From: Amycolatopsis vancoresmycina
GTDB lineage: Bacteria > Actinomycetota > Actinomycetes > Mycobacteriales > Pseudonocardiaceae
DNA: 64,000 nucleotides
Assembly: GCF_000716785.1 (NCBI RefSeq)
Contig: NZ_JNYY01000008.1
Location: forward strand, 248,001 to 312,000
Reading direction: 5' to 3'
The translations under genes were made by a program, and so were the position numbers. Below are positions 43,326 to 50,806 of the stretch, one piece after another (the first letter of the stretch is position 1; each line of letters starts with the position of its first letter). The notes under the pieces are model-generated. The model ran no database searches and was not told the origin of the DNA. It saw only the letters and a program-made list of their open reading frames with translations.

Positions 43326-43652
43326 TCAGCCGAACGTGATCCCCCGGTCCGCCGCCCGGCGCTCGCCCCATTCGTACAGCGCCGTCAGCGCGGGCCGCAG
43401 CTCCTCGCCCACCGCCGTCAGGTGGTACTCGACGTGCGGGACCCGGCCGTCGAACTCCTCGCGGCGGACGATGCCGTCCGCCGCCAGCTCGCGCAGCTGC
43501 TGGGTCAGCATCTTCTCGCTCACCCCCGGCATCCGGCGCCGCAGCTCGCCGTAGCGGTGCGCGCCCTCCTTCAGGTGCGCCAGGATCACCGGTTTCCACT
43601 TGCCGCCGATGAGGTCGACCGCCAACTCCGTCGCGCAGTGGTACCGCTTCAT
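43326..43652 (-). CDS. HxlR-family regulator
   Basis: This 108-residue HxlR winged-helix protein has CATELAVDLIGGKWKPVILAHLKEGAHRYGEL, then MPGVSEKMLTQQLRELAADGIVRREEF and VEYHLTAVGEELRPAL. The Cys near the N-terminus is the usual redox or electrophile sensor of the family. ATG 43652 follows GGGGAG. It diverges from the globin gene, its probable target. It ends 3 bp from the convergent ArsR gene. Confidence 0.92.
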   Translation of the reverse strand: MKRYHCATELAVDLIGGKWKPVILAHLKEGAHRYGELRRRMPGVSEKMLTQQLRELAADGIVRREEFDGRVPHVEYHLTAVGEELRPALTALYEWGERRAADRGITFG

Positions 43653-43682
43653 CGCCACTCCCCCTACGCACCGGAAAGTACG

Positions 43683-43713
43683 TGGTTGCCCGGCCGGGCC
43701 ACCCCTGGTTGCC
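43683..43713. promoter_or_regulatory. Direct repeats TGGTTGCC before the globin gene
   Basis: Two copies, at 43683-43690 and 43706-43713, lie 23 bp apart in the gap between the divergent HxlR and globin genes. HxlR proteins often bind repeated sites. The assignment is tentative. Confidence 0.3.
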
Positions 43714-43721
43714 TGGTGATC

Positions 43722-44198
43722 GTGCCAGAAACCCCGCCGACGCCGACCCTCTACGACTGGGCCGGCGGCCACGAAGCCTTCGTGAAGCTGCTGACGATCT
43801 TCTACGGCCACGTCCTCGAAGACCCGCTGCTCGAGCCCGTCTTCCGCGACATGGACCCGGACCACCCGGAGCACGTCGCGGTCTGGCTCGGCGAGGTCTT
43901 CGGCGGACCGGCGGAGTACTCCGCGAGCCACGGCGGCCACGCCCACATGGTCGGCCGCCACCTCGGCCGCGGGATCACCGAAGAGCAGCGCCGCCGGTGG
44001 GTGAACCTGCTGCTCGACGCCGCCGACGAGGCCGGCCTGCCCGGCGATCCCGAGTTCCGCGCCGCCTTCGCGGGCTACCTCGAATGGGGCAGCCGGCTGG
44101 CCGTCGTCTTCTCCGCGCCCGGCGCCGAGCCGAACCCGCACGAACCCGTCCCCCACTGGGACTGGCCGATGCCCCCCTGGCAGCCGCCGTCGCCCTGA
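43722..44198 (+). CDS. Truncated hemoglobin, group II-like
   Basis: This 158-residue globin has a short N-terminus, then YDWAGGHEAFVKLLTIFYGHVLEDPLLEPVF, HGGHAHMVGRHLG with the proximal His region, and RRRWVNLLLDAADEAGLP, whose Trp corresponds to the TrpG8 of group II truncated hemoglobins. It probably binds oxygen or NO. GTG 43722 (or 43716) is likely; both lack a strong ribosome-binding site. An unusual C-terminal tail is rich in Pro and Trp. The divergent HxlR regulator suggests control by redox stress. Confidence 0.85.
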   Translation: MPETPPTPTLYDWAGGHEAFVKLLTIFYGHVLEDPLLEPVFRDMDPDHPEHVAVWLGEVFGGPAEYSASHGGHAHMVGRHLGRGITEEQRRRWVNLLLDAADEAGLPGDPEFRAAFAGYLEWGSRLAVVFSAPGAEPNPHEPVPHWDWPMPPWQPPSP

Positions 44199-44234
44199 CC
44201 GCATAGTGAGGGCAGCCGGAAAGGAGGGCTGCCG

Positions 44235-45671
44235 TTGATCCGGGTGGACGGCCGGACCCTGCGCTGCGCCGACGTCGTCACCGCGGCGCGCACCGAGGGC
44301 CCGCTGGGCATCGACGTCTCGATCGCCGCGCTGCGCGCGGCCGAGCACGCGTGGAAGCTCGCCGAAGAACTGAGCACGCGCCGGGTGGTGTACGGCCGGA
44401 CCACCGGCGTCGGCGCCAACAAGGACGACACGGTTGAAAGCTCCGTCGAGCACGGCCTGCGGCTGCTGCGCAGCCACGCCGGCGGCAGCGGCGAGGAAAT
44501 GCCGCCGGGGCACGTGCGGGCGATGCTGCTGATCCGGCTCAACCAGCTGCTGGCCGGGCGGTCCGGGATCAGCCCCGAGCTGATCGGCGCGCTGGCCGAA
44601 GCGGTCCGCACCGGCGCACGGCCGCTGGTGCACCGGCTGGGCGCGATCGGCACCGGCGACCTGGCCCCGCTGGCCGAGGCGGCGCTGGCGCTGACCGGCG
44701 AGCGGCCGTGGGTGACCGGGCACGTGCCGCCGGTGCCGGTGCGGGCGGGCGACGCGCTGGCGTTCATGAGCAGCAACGCCTCCACGCTCGCCGAAGCGAC
44801 CCTCGCCGCGATGCGGCTGGACACCCTGACCAGGGCGAGCCACGCGGTCGCGGCGCTGACGTACGTCGCCCTCGACGGCAACCCCGAGGCGTACGCGACG
44901 CCGGTGCACGAGGCGCGGCCGCACGCGGGGCAGGTCGCCTGCGCGGCCGAGATGCGGCGGCTGCTGGGCATGCACCAGACGCCGAAGCCGGGGCGGCGGA
45001 TCCAGGACCCGTTCGGGCTGCGGGCGTTCCCGCAGGTCCAGGGCCCGGCGCTGGACGCGATCCACTACCTGCGTGACGTGCTCGCCGTCGAGATCAACGC
45101 GAGCACGGAGAACCCGATGATCTCGACGGTCCACAACGACGCCTACCACCACGCGCACTTCCACACGGCGTACGTGTCGACGGCGCTGGACCAGGCCCGG
45201 GCGACGGTGCACCAGGTGGCGGAGCTGTCGGTGGCGCGGCTCGGTGACCTGGTGGAGCCGGAGTTCACCGGCCTGCGGCCGTTCCTCGCGGCCGGGCCGC
45301 CGGGCAGCTCGGGCGTGATGATCCTGGAGTACGTGGCCCACGACGCGCTGACGGAGCTGCGCCAGGCGGCCCTGCCGGCCACCCTCGGCACGGCGGTGGT
45401 GTCCCGCGGCATCGAGGACCACGCGAGCTTCTCGACCCAGGCGGCCCGCGCGGCGACCGCGGCGTGTGCGGCGTACCAGCAGGTGCTGGCGTGCGAGCTG
45501 GTGGCGGCGGTGCGAGCGCTGCGGATGCGGGAGGCCGACCTGGTGGAGCTGCCGGTGCGGGACGCGTTCGACGCCGCGTCGGCCGTGCTGGACCCGAGCG
45601 TCGACGACCGGCCGCTGACCGAGGACATCGCCGCCGCCGTCGGCGTACTGGCGGAGCTGGCCCGCATCTAG
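44235..45671 (+). CDS. HAL/PAL-family aromatic amino acid ammonia-lyase with altered MIO triad
   Basis: This 478-residue member of the histidine/phenylalanine ammonia-lyase superfamily keeps Tyr53 in VVYGRTTGVGAN, the QDPFGLRAFPQVQGP segment and NASTENPM. The MIO-forming triad Ala-Ser-Gly before DLAPL is instead Gly139-Thr140-Gly141. The canonical LxNGT block is SSNAST. TTG or ATG alternatives upstream are weak; the frame start TTG 44235 follows AAGGAGGG. It could still form a cofactor from Thr, or be a different eliminase. No amino-acid catabolic gene is adjacent. Confidence 0.8.
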   Translation: MIRVDGRTLRCADVVTAARTEGPLGIDVSIAALRAAEHAWKLAEELSTRRVVYGRTTGVGANKDDTVESSVEHGLRLLRSHAGGSGEEMPPGHVRAMLLIRLNQLLAGRSGISPELIGALAEAVRTGARPLVHRLGAIGTGDLAPLAEAALALTGERPWVTGHVPPVPVRAGDALAFMSSNASTLAEATLAAMRLDTLTRASHAVAALTYVALDGNPEAYATPVHEARPHAGQVACAAEMRRLLGMHQTPKPGRRIQDPFGLRAFPQVQGPALDAIHYLRDVLAVEINASTENPMISTVHNDAYHHAHFHTAYVSTALDQARATVHQVAELSVARLGDLVEPEFTGLRPFLAAGPPGSSGVMILEYVAHDALTELRQAALPATLGTAVVSRGIEDHASFSTQAARAATAACAAYQQVLACELVAAVRALRMREADLVELPVRDAFDAASAVLDPSVDDRPLTEDIAAAVGVLAELARI

Positions 45672-45713
45672 CGTGAACCCGATCCGCCAGGTGAAACCGG
45701 GGACGGCGCGGAC

Positions 45714-45836
45714 GTGATCACCGCGTCCCGAGCGGTTCGCGGCGGTTTCGACCGCTACCTCGCCCGGCGGCTCGGCGCCCAGGTCGCCGGCGTGGTGAGC
45801 CAGGGCATCGTCGACGCCGTGCGGCAACGGCCCTGA
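45714..45836 (+). CDS. Possible 40-residue basic protein
   Basis: GTG 45714 opens a 41-codon frame with GC-rich third positions (RAVRGGFDRYLARRLGAQVAGVV) that ends just before a strong hairpin. No clear ribosome-binding site is visible. It may be a real small protein or chance; I recognise no family. Confidence 0.35.
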   Translation: MITASRAVRGGFDRYLARRLGAQVAGVVSQGIVDAVRQRP

Positions 45837-45842
45837 ACGCGC

Positions 45843-45878
45843 GAAGGGCCGCCCCGGGACTTCCCGAGGCGGCCCTTC
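45843..45878. terminator. Bidirectional terminator between small ORF and phosphofructokinase
   Basis: Perfect 11-bp arms GAAGGGCCGCC/GGCGGCCCTTC flank a 14-nt loop. It lies 11 bp after the phosphofructokinase stop. Confidence 0.8.
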
Positions 45879-45889
45879 GGCGGCAGAAC

Positions 45890-46915
45890 TCAGCCGAAGA
45901 AGACTTCGGCTTCCTGGTAGCGCTCGGCCGGGACCGTCTTCAGCTCGGCCGTCGCCTCGGACAGCTTCACGCGGACGATGTCCGTGCCCTTCAGCGCCAC
46001 CATCACGCCGAAGTCGCCGTCGGCCACCGCGTCGACCGCGTTGAGGCCGAAGCGGGTCGCCAGGACGCGGTCGTAGGCCGTCGGGGTGCCGCCGCGCTGG
46101 ACGTGGCCCAGGACCACCGCGCGGGACTCCTTGCCGGTGCGGTGGGCGATCTCGTCGGCCAGCCAGGTGCCGATGCCGCCGAGGCGGACGTGCCCGAAGG
46201 CGTCCTTCTCGCCGGTCAGCAGCTTCTCCTCGCCGCCCTCGGGCAGCGCGCCCTCGGCGACGACGATGATCGGCGCGAACTCCTTCTCGAAGCGGCGCTC
46301 GACCCAGGAGACGACCTGGTCGACGTTGAAGTGCCGCTCCGGCACCAGGATCACGCTCGCGCCGCCGGCCAGGCCGGAGTGCAGCGCGATCCAGCCGGCG
46401 TGCCGGCCCATGACCTCGACGACGAGGGCGCGGTGGTGCGACTCGGCCGTGGTGTGCAGCCGGTCGATCGCCTCGGTCGCGATGGAGACCGCGGTGTCGA
46501 AGCCGAACGTGTAGTCGGTGGCGCCCAGGTCGTTGTCGATCGTCTTGGGGACACCGACGACGCCGACGCCGTCGTCGGTCAGCCGCTTCGCGACGCCGAG
46601 GGTGTCCTCGCCGCCGATCGCGATCAGCGCGTCGACACCTTGGTCGGCGAGGACCTGCTTGATCTTGTCGACCCCGCCGTCGACCTTGTACGGGTTGGTG
46701 CGCGAGGACCGCAGGATGGTGCCGCCGCGGGTGAGGATGTCCTCGACGTCGTTCAGGCCCAGCGGGCGGCTGTCGCCGGTGAGGGGGCCGTTCCAGCCGT
46801 TGCGGAAGCCCACGAAGTCCCAGCCGTGCACCTCGATGCCCTTGCGCACCACCGCGCGGATCACCGCGTTGAGCCCCGGGCAGTCGCCGCCGCCGGTCAG
46901 CACACCGACACGCAT
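45890..46915 (-). CDS. pfp: 6-phosphofructokinase, probably pyrophosphate-dependent
   Basis: This 341-residue enzyme converts fructose 6-phosphate to fructose 1,6-bisphosphate. It has GVLTGGGDCPGLNAVIR, PKTIDNDL with the catalytic Asp, and MGRHAGWIAL. The nucleotide loop reads GGEDT with Asp104, and Lys124 replaces Gly. In E. coli numbering, Gly104/Gly124 mark ATP enzymes and Asp104/Lys124 mark PPi enzymes, as I recall for Amycolatopsis methanolica. Use of PPi would make glycolysis reversible at this step. ATG 46915 follows GGAGG-like bases. Confidence 0.88.
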   Translation of the reverse strand: MRVGVLTGGGDCPGLNAVIRAVVRKGIEVHGWDFVGFRNGWNGPLTGDSRPLGLNDVEDILTRGGTILRSSRTNPYKVDGGVDKIKQVLADQGVDALIAIGGEDTLGVAKRLTDDGVGVVGVPKTIDNDLGATDYTFGFDTAVSIATEAIDRLHTTAESHHRALVVEVMGRHAGWIALHSGLAGGASVILVPERHFNVDQVVSWVERRFEKEFAPIIVVAEGALPEGGEEKLLTGEKDAFGHVRLGGIGTWLADEIAHRTGKESRAVVLGHVQRGGTPTAYDRVLATRFGLNAVDAVADGDFGVMVALKGTDIVRVKLSEATAELKTVPAERYQEAEVFFG

Positions 46916-47050
46916 GAGAAGCCTCCGTCTGTTCTCGGGAGATGACAGTCACATTTCGTCAGACGCCAGGGTAGCGGCTCACGTCTTGATCGGTGCAGCC
47001 CGTACCACCTGCCGGATCGGTCCGCGTCCGGGCTGTGCTACGTTGACTGC

Positions 47051-47116
47051 GTGCAGCGCTATTTCTGGTTTACGAAGCCGGCCCCGGGTGGGCACGGCGG
47101 CGTGAACCTGCGCTGA
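47051..47116 (+). CDS. Aromatic leader peptide of aroG (MQRYFWF...)
   Basis: A 21-residue peptide has Tyr4, Phe5, Trp6 and Phe7 in a row, then a stop at 47114. It starts at GTG 47051, 6 nt after a TACGTT -10 box, so it is probably leaderless. A stem-loop follows at 47125-47151 and the DAHP synthase gene at 47198. This is the layout of a ribosome-mediated attenuator sensing charged aromatic tRNAs, like the aroR leader I recall from Corynebacterium. Confidence 0.8.
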   Translation: MQRYFWFTKPAPGGHGGVNLR

Positions 47117-47124
47117 CTCCCACC

Positions 47125-47151
47125 CCGAGCCGGATTTCGAAACCGGCTCGG
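47125..47151 (+). terminator. Attenuator stem-loop between leader peptide and aroG
   Basis: Nine-bp arms CCGAGCCGG/CCGGCTCGG around a 9-nt loop lie 8 bp after the leader stop. There is no T-run, so it may act as a weak terminator or sequester the aroG leader. Confidence 0.65.
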
Positions 47152-47197
47152 CGAGTCCCCCGCGGGTCGGTGTCCACCAGGAAGGAACACCCCCGCC

Positions 47198-48280
47198 ATG
47201 ACGCTCTCCGCCGGACCGGCCACCATCGGCGACCTCGACGCGGCGCGCACCACGTCGATCAGTCCGCTCATTTCGCCCGCGCTGCTGCGCGAAGACCATC
47301 CGGTCGACGCCGCCGTCGCGAAGGTGGTGCGACACGGTCGCGCCGAGACGGTCGACATCCTCGAGGGCCGCGACGACCGGCTCCTCGTCGTGGTCGGCCC
47401 GTGCTCGGTGCACGACCCCGAGGCGGCCCTCGACTACGCCCGCCGGCTGGCCGCGAAGGCCGAGGAGCTGCGCGGCGAGCTGCACATCGTGATGCGCGTG
47501 TACTTCGAGAAGCCGCGCACCACGCTGGGCTGGAAGGGCCTGATCAACGACCCGGACCTCGACGGCACGTTCGCCGTCAACAAGGGCCTGCGGATGGCGC
47601 GCAAGCTGCTGCTCGACGTGTCGGCGCTCGGCCTGCCGGTGGGCTGCGAGTTCCTCGACCCGATCACGCCGCAGTTCATCGCGGACATCGTGACGTGGGG
47701 TTCGATCGGCGCGCGGACGGCGGCCAGCCAGGTGCACCGCCAGCTGTGCAGCGCGCTGTCGATGCCGGTGGGCATCAAGAACTCGACGGAGGGCGACGTC
47801 CAGGTGGCGATCGACGCCACCCGAGCGGCGGCGGCGAGCCACGTGTTCCCCGGCATCAACACCGACGGCCTGGCGGCCCTGCTGACGACGGCGGGCAACC
47901 CGGACTGCCACGTGATCCTGCGCGGCCACAACGGCGGCCCGAACTACGACGCGGCCACGGTCGCCGACACCTTGGCGCGGCTGGCGAAGGCGGGGCTGCC
48001 GGAGCGGGTGATCATCGACGCTTCGCACGGGAACAGCGGCAAGGACCACGTGCGGCAGGGGGTGGTGGTTTCCGAGCTGGCGGAGCGGCTTGCCGGCGGT
48101 GAGCGCGGGATCGCGGGGCTGATGATGGAGAGCTTCCTGGCCGGTGGGCGGCAGGAGCTGTCGCTGGGGCACGCGGCGGAGCTGACGTACGGGCAGTCGA
48201 TCACGGACGCCTGTTTGGCTTGGGACGACACGGCGCCGCTGCTCGACGAGCTCGCTTCGGCGGTGCGGGCGCGGCGGTAA
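47198..48280 (+). CDS. aroG: 3-deoxy-7-phosphoheptulonate (DAHP) synthase, class I
   Basis: This 360-residue class I enzyme condenses phosphoenolpyruvate and erythrose 4-phosphate, the first step of aromatic amino acid synthesis. It has VVVGPCSVHDPEAALDYARRL, RVYFEKPRTTLGWKGLINDP, GINTDGLAALL and IDASHGNSGKDH. This is the AroG/AroF type, different from the plant-like class II enzyme usual in actinobacteria. ATG 47198 follows GGAAGGA. Expression is probably attenuated by the upstream leader peptide. Confidence 0.95.
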   Translation: MTLSAGPATIGDLDAARTTSISPLISPALLREDHPVDAAVAKVVRHGRAETVDILEGRDDRLLVVVGPCSVHDPEAALDYARRLAAKAEELRGELHIVMRVYFEKPRTTLGWKGLINDPDLDGTFAVNKGLRMARKLLLDVSALGLPVGCEFLDPITPQFIADIVTWGSIGARTAASQVHRQLCSALSMPVGIKNSTEGDVQVAIDATRAAAASHVFPGINTDGLAALLTTAGNPDCHVILRGHNGGPNYDAATVADTLARLAKAGLPERVIIDASHGNSGKDHVRQGVVVSELAERLAGGERGIAGLMMESFLAGGRQELSLGHAAELTYGQSITDACLAWDDTAPLLDELASAVRARR

Positions 48281-48284
48281 GGAG

Positions 48285-48337
48285 CCCGGGCGCGGGGCCC
48301 CGGCGGCGTTCGCGCCGGCTGGGGGTCCCCGCCCGGG
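48285..48337 (+). terminator. Terminator of aroG
   Basis: A compound GC-rich hairpin starts 5 bp after the aroG stop. Outer arms CCCGGGCGCGGGG and CCCCGCCCGGG enclose an inner CCGGCG/CGCCGG stem. Confidence 0.7.
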
Positions 48338-48352
48338 GGATCCCCGGTTTTT

Positions 48353-48375
48353 ACGTTACCGGTGGGCACCGACAG
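48353..48375 (-). promoter_or_regulatory. Orphan PafBC-type promoter motif antisense to aroG
   Basis: On the minus strand this reads CTGTCGGTG-CCCACCGG-TAACGT, a perfect consensus match. Downstream lies the 3' end of the opposite-strand aroG gene, not a start codon. It may drive an antisense RNA through the terminator, or be a relic. Confidence 0.45.
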
Positions 48376-48389
48376 TTTTCGGATCGCGG

Positions 48390-48414
48390 CGGCCGGGCTT
48401 CTCCCGCCCGGCCG
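48390..48414 (-). terminator. Terminator of the FAD monooxygenase gene
   Basis: Nine-bp arms CGGCCGGGC/GCCCGGCCG flank a 7-nt loop about 40 bp after the stop of the minus-strand monooxygenase gene. Confidence 0.65.
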
Positions 48415-48451
48415 GATCGGCCCCTCAACTCCCAGCGCAACGACCCCGAAC

Positions 48452-49561
48452 TCAGCCCGGCTGAAAGAACTCCAACAGCCGCTGGGCCGCATCCGGGGAC
48501 ATCAGCAGCTCCTGCATCTCCGCCGACATCCGCGCCGCCGCACCGGTTCGCTCGAACATCTCCAGCTCGTACTCCTCGACCGCCGCCGCGTAATCGGCCG
48601 GGTGAGCGACCAATGCCAACGCCAACAGCGCGCCATCCAGCAGGGCCATGTTCGCCCCCTCCCCCACCGGAGGCATCAGGTGCGCCGCGTCGCCGACCAG
48701 TGTCACGTCCGGCTTTGATTCCCACCGCAGGCCCGCCGGGAGCGTGGTGAGCGTCCGGGGCACCACCCGGTCGTCGCACGCCTCGATCAAAGCCGTGATC
48801 CCCGCGTCCCAGCCCGGGAGCAGCTCGATCAGCCGGGCGCGGGCCGCCGCCGGGTCGTCGAAGCGGATGCCGCTCGTCTCGAACCAGTCCTCCGGTGTGT
48901 TGTAGAAACTGATGCCGATCCGGACCCTGCCGTCGCCGTTGCGCTGGGCCGCCAGGGAAATCCCGTCGCCGAAGACCCAGTAGTTGCCGCGGCCCACCAT
49001 GGCCGCCAGGCCCGGGTGCGTGCGGTCGATGTCGGGGATGCCGAGCTCGACGGCGTTCTGGCCGAGGTGCGCCGGGCGGGCGTCGGTGAGCAGCGGGCGG
49101 ACGCGGGAGTTCGCGCCGTCCGCGCCGACCAGCAGGTCGTACGGTGTGCTGCGGCCGCCGGCGAAGCGCAGCACGCCGTCCGCGGCGGACTCGAACGCGT
49201 GTCCCCAGTGCACCACGCCGTCGGGCAGGGAATCGAGCAGCAGGTCGCGCAGGTCCGCGCGGTCCACTTCGGGGCGCAGGAGCGGGGCGTCGTCGGGCGT
49301 GTCCTCCTGCAGCAGCAGGGTTCCGTCCGGTTGCAGCAGCCGCATGTCCTGGCCCTCGCCGCGGGCGATCGCGAAGAACCGGTCGAGCAACCCGGCTTCG
49401 CGCAGCGCGCGCTGTCCCGAATGGATGTCGAGCATGCTGCCCTGGTCCCGCGCGTCGCGCGCCGGTTCGCGCTCGTACACGGCCGAGTCGACGCCGTGCA
49501 CGTGCAGCACCCGGGCCAGAGCCAGGCCGCCCATGCCCGCTCCGATGATGGCGATGGTCAT
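48452..49561 (-). CDS. FAD-dependent monooxygenase (TetX/PHBH-like)
   Basis: This 369-residue flavin monooxygenase has the Rossmann GxGxxG at the start (IAIIGAGMGGLALARVL), LVGADGANSRVRPLL and the GDAAHLMPPVGEGANMALLDGALL motif. Layout and length resemble TetX and aromatic hydroxylases. ATG 49561 follows AAGGGG. Its promoter region holds two operators of the divergent TetR protein. It may hydroxylate and inactivate an antibiotic-like aromatic compound; the substrate is not shown. Confidence 0.9.
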   Translation of the reverse strand: MTIAIIGAGMGGLALARVLHVHGVDSAVYEREPARDARDQGSMLDIHSGQRALREAGLLDRFFAIARGEGQDMRLLQPDGTLLLQEDTPDDAPLLRPEVDRADLRDLLLDSLPDGVVHWGHAFESAADGVLRFAGGRSTPYDLLVGADGANSRVRPLLTDARPAHLGQNAVELGIPDIDRTHPGLAAMVGRGNYWVFGDGISLAAQRNGDGRVRIGISFYNTPEDWFETSGIRFDDPAAARARLIELLPGWDAGITALIEACDDRVVPRTLTTLPAGLRWESKPDVTLVGDAAHLMPPVGEGANMALLDGALLALALVAHPADYAAAVEEYELEMFERTGAAARMSAEMQELLMSPDAAQRLLEFFQPG

Positions 49562-49574
49562 CGTCGTCCCCTTC

Positions 49575-49604
49575 GATACGCTGTATCTCTCGATACACTG
49601 TATC
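49575..49604. promoter_or_regulatory. Two TetR operators GATAC-N3-GTATC
   Basis: GATACGCTGTATC (49575-49587) and GATACACTGTATC (49592-49604) are inverted repeats 17 bp apart. A related CGATGTATCG palindrome lies at 49612-49621. They occupy the shared promoter region of the monooxygenase and TetR genes. Confidence 0.8.
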
Positions 49605-49630
49605 GCAACAGGCGATGTATCGTCCGCGGC

Positions 49631-50329
49631 ATGCTCGTGTGGGAACGACCCGAACCGCCGGAGCGGCCGGCGCCGGCGCCGCTGAGCCGGGAGGCGATCG
49701 TCCGGGCGGCGGTCCGGCTGGCCGACGCGGACGGCCTGGACGCGGTGTCGCTGCGCAAGGTCGCCGGCGCGCTGGACGTCGGGCCGATGCGGCTGTACGG
49801 CTACATCGACACCAAAGAGGAGCTGCTCGACCTGATGGTCGACGCCGTCTACGCCGGGATCCGGCCGGACGGCGACGGCTGGCGCGAGGTGCTGCGCTCG
49901 CACGCCGAAACCGTCCGGCGAGCCGTGCACCGGCACGAATGGCTCGCCGACCTGCTCGGCGGGCGGCCGCAGCTCGGGCCGCACACCCTGGCCAGCGGGA
50001 ACGCCGTGCTCACCGGGCTGCAGGACCTCGACCTCGGCACCGCCGTGCCGGCGATCTCCGCGGTCAACGCGTACGTGATCGGCGCGGTGCGCCGCGAAAT
50101 CGGCGAGCGGCGGGCCGAGCGGAGCAGCGGGCTGGACAAGCGGCAGTGGCAGGCCGCCTACGGGCCGTACCTGGAGCGCACCTTCGCCTCGGGACGGTTC
50201 CCCGCGGTGGAGTCGATGGTCCGCGACGGCCCGCACCTGGACGCCGGCGAAACCTTCCGGATCGGTCTCGAGTTCCTGCTCGACGGCATCGCCGCCCGGG
50301 TCAGCGGCGGGGGAAGTACTCCTCGATGA
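49631..50329 (+). CDS. TetR-family regulator with TetR_C domain
   Basis: This 232-residue regulator has the HTH AIVRAAVRLADADGLDAVSLRKVAGALDVGPMRLYGYIDTKEELLDLM at residues 24-70 and a tetracycline-repressor-type C-terminal domain. ATG 49631 lies 7 nt after TATCGT and has no ribosome-binding site, suggesting a leaderless mRNA. It probably represses itself and the divergent FAD monooxygenase gene. The 3' end overlaps the convergent exoribonuclease gene by 29 bp. Confidence 0.88.
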   Translation: MLVWERPEPPERPAPAPLSREAIVRAAVRLADADGLDAVSLRKVAGALDVGPMRLYGYIDTKEELLDLMVDAVYAGIRPDGDGWREVLRSHAETVRRAVHRHEWLADLLGGRPQLGPHTLASGNAVLTGLQDLDLGTAVPAISAVNAYVIGAVRREIGERRAERSSGLDKRQWQAAYGPYLERTFASGRFPAVESMVRDGPHLDAGETFRIGLEFLLDGIAARVSGGGSTPR

Positions 50330-50789
50330 CTTCCCAGCGGGCCAGGTTGTGCTTCGCGTCCGCGAGGGCGTCGTGCTGGTCGGTGGGGGCGGCCGGGAGC
50401 TTCGGCTTCCCGGCGTCCTCCCAGCGCTGACGCAGGTCGCGGGTGAACCGCGGCAGCTGCCGCGGCAGGGCGGGCATCGGGCCCCAGAGCTGAGCCAGCG
50501 CCACGTGGTCGTACGCCGCGAACCAGGCCCACAGTTCGATGCCGCCGGGCGGCTTGCCGAAGAACTCCAGCAGGTCGGCGCGGATCTTTTCCCGGCTCCG
50601 CCAGGCCGGGTCCGCCGGCGAGGGCAGCTTGTCCAGGACGTTGTCGCGGACCCAGGCGCCCGCGCGAGCGGGGTCGAACTCCGTCGACACCGCGTAGAAC
50701 TCGCGGCCGCGTTCGTCCACCACTCCGATCGACACCAGATCGATGGTCACGCCGTCTTCGATGAACTCGGTGTCGTAGAAAAAACGCAC
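50301..50789 (-). CDS. DnaQ-fold 3'-5' exoribonuclease (Rv2179c-like)
   Basis: This 162-residue RNase of the DEDD superfamily has RFFYDTEFIEDG (Asp and Glu of motif I), DHVALAQLWG and HDALADAKHNL with the last Asp. It matches the actinobacterial Rv2179c-like family, called polyadenylate-specific exoribonuclease AS. It trims single-stranded RNA overhangs. GTG 50789 lies 6 nt after TACTGT and is probably leaderless. Confidence 0.9.
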   Translation of the reverse strand: MRFFYDTEFIEDGVTIDLVSIGVVDERGREFYAVSTEFDPARAGAWVRDNVLDKLPSPADPAWRSREKIRADLLEFFGKPPGGIELWAWFAAYDHVALAQLWGPMPALPRQLPRFTRDLRQRWEDAGKPKLPAAPTDQHDALADAKHNLARWEVIEEYFPRR

Positions 50790-50806
50790 TGGTGAACAGT
50801 AGTGGG

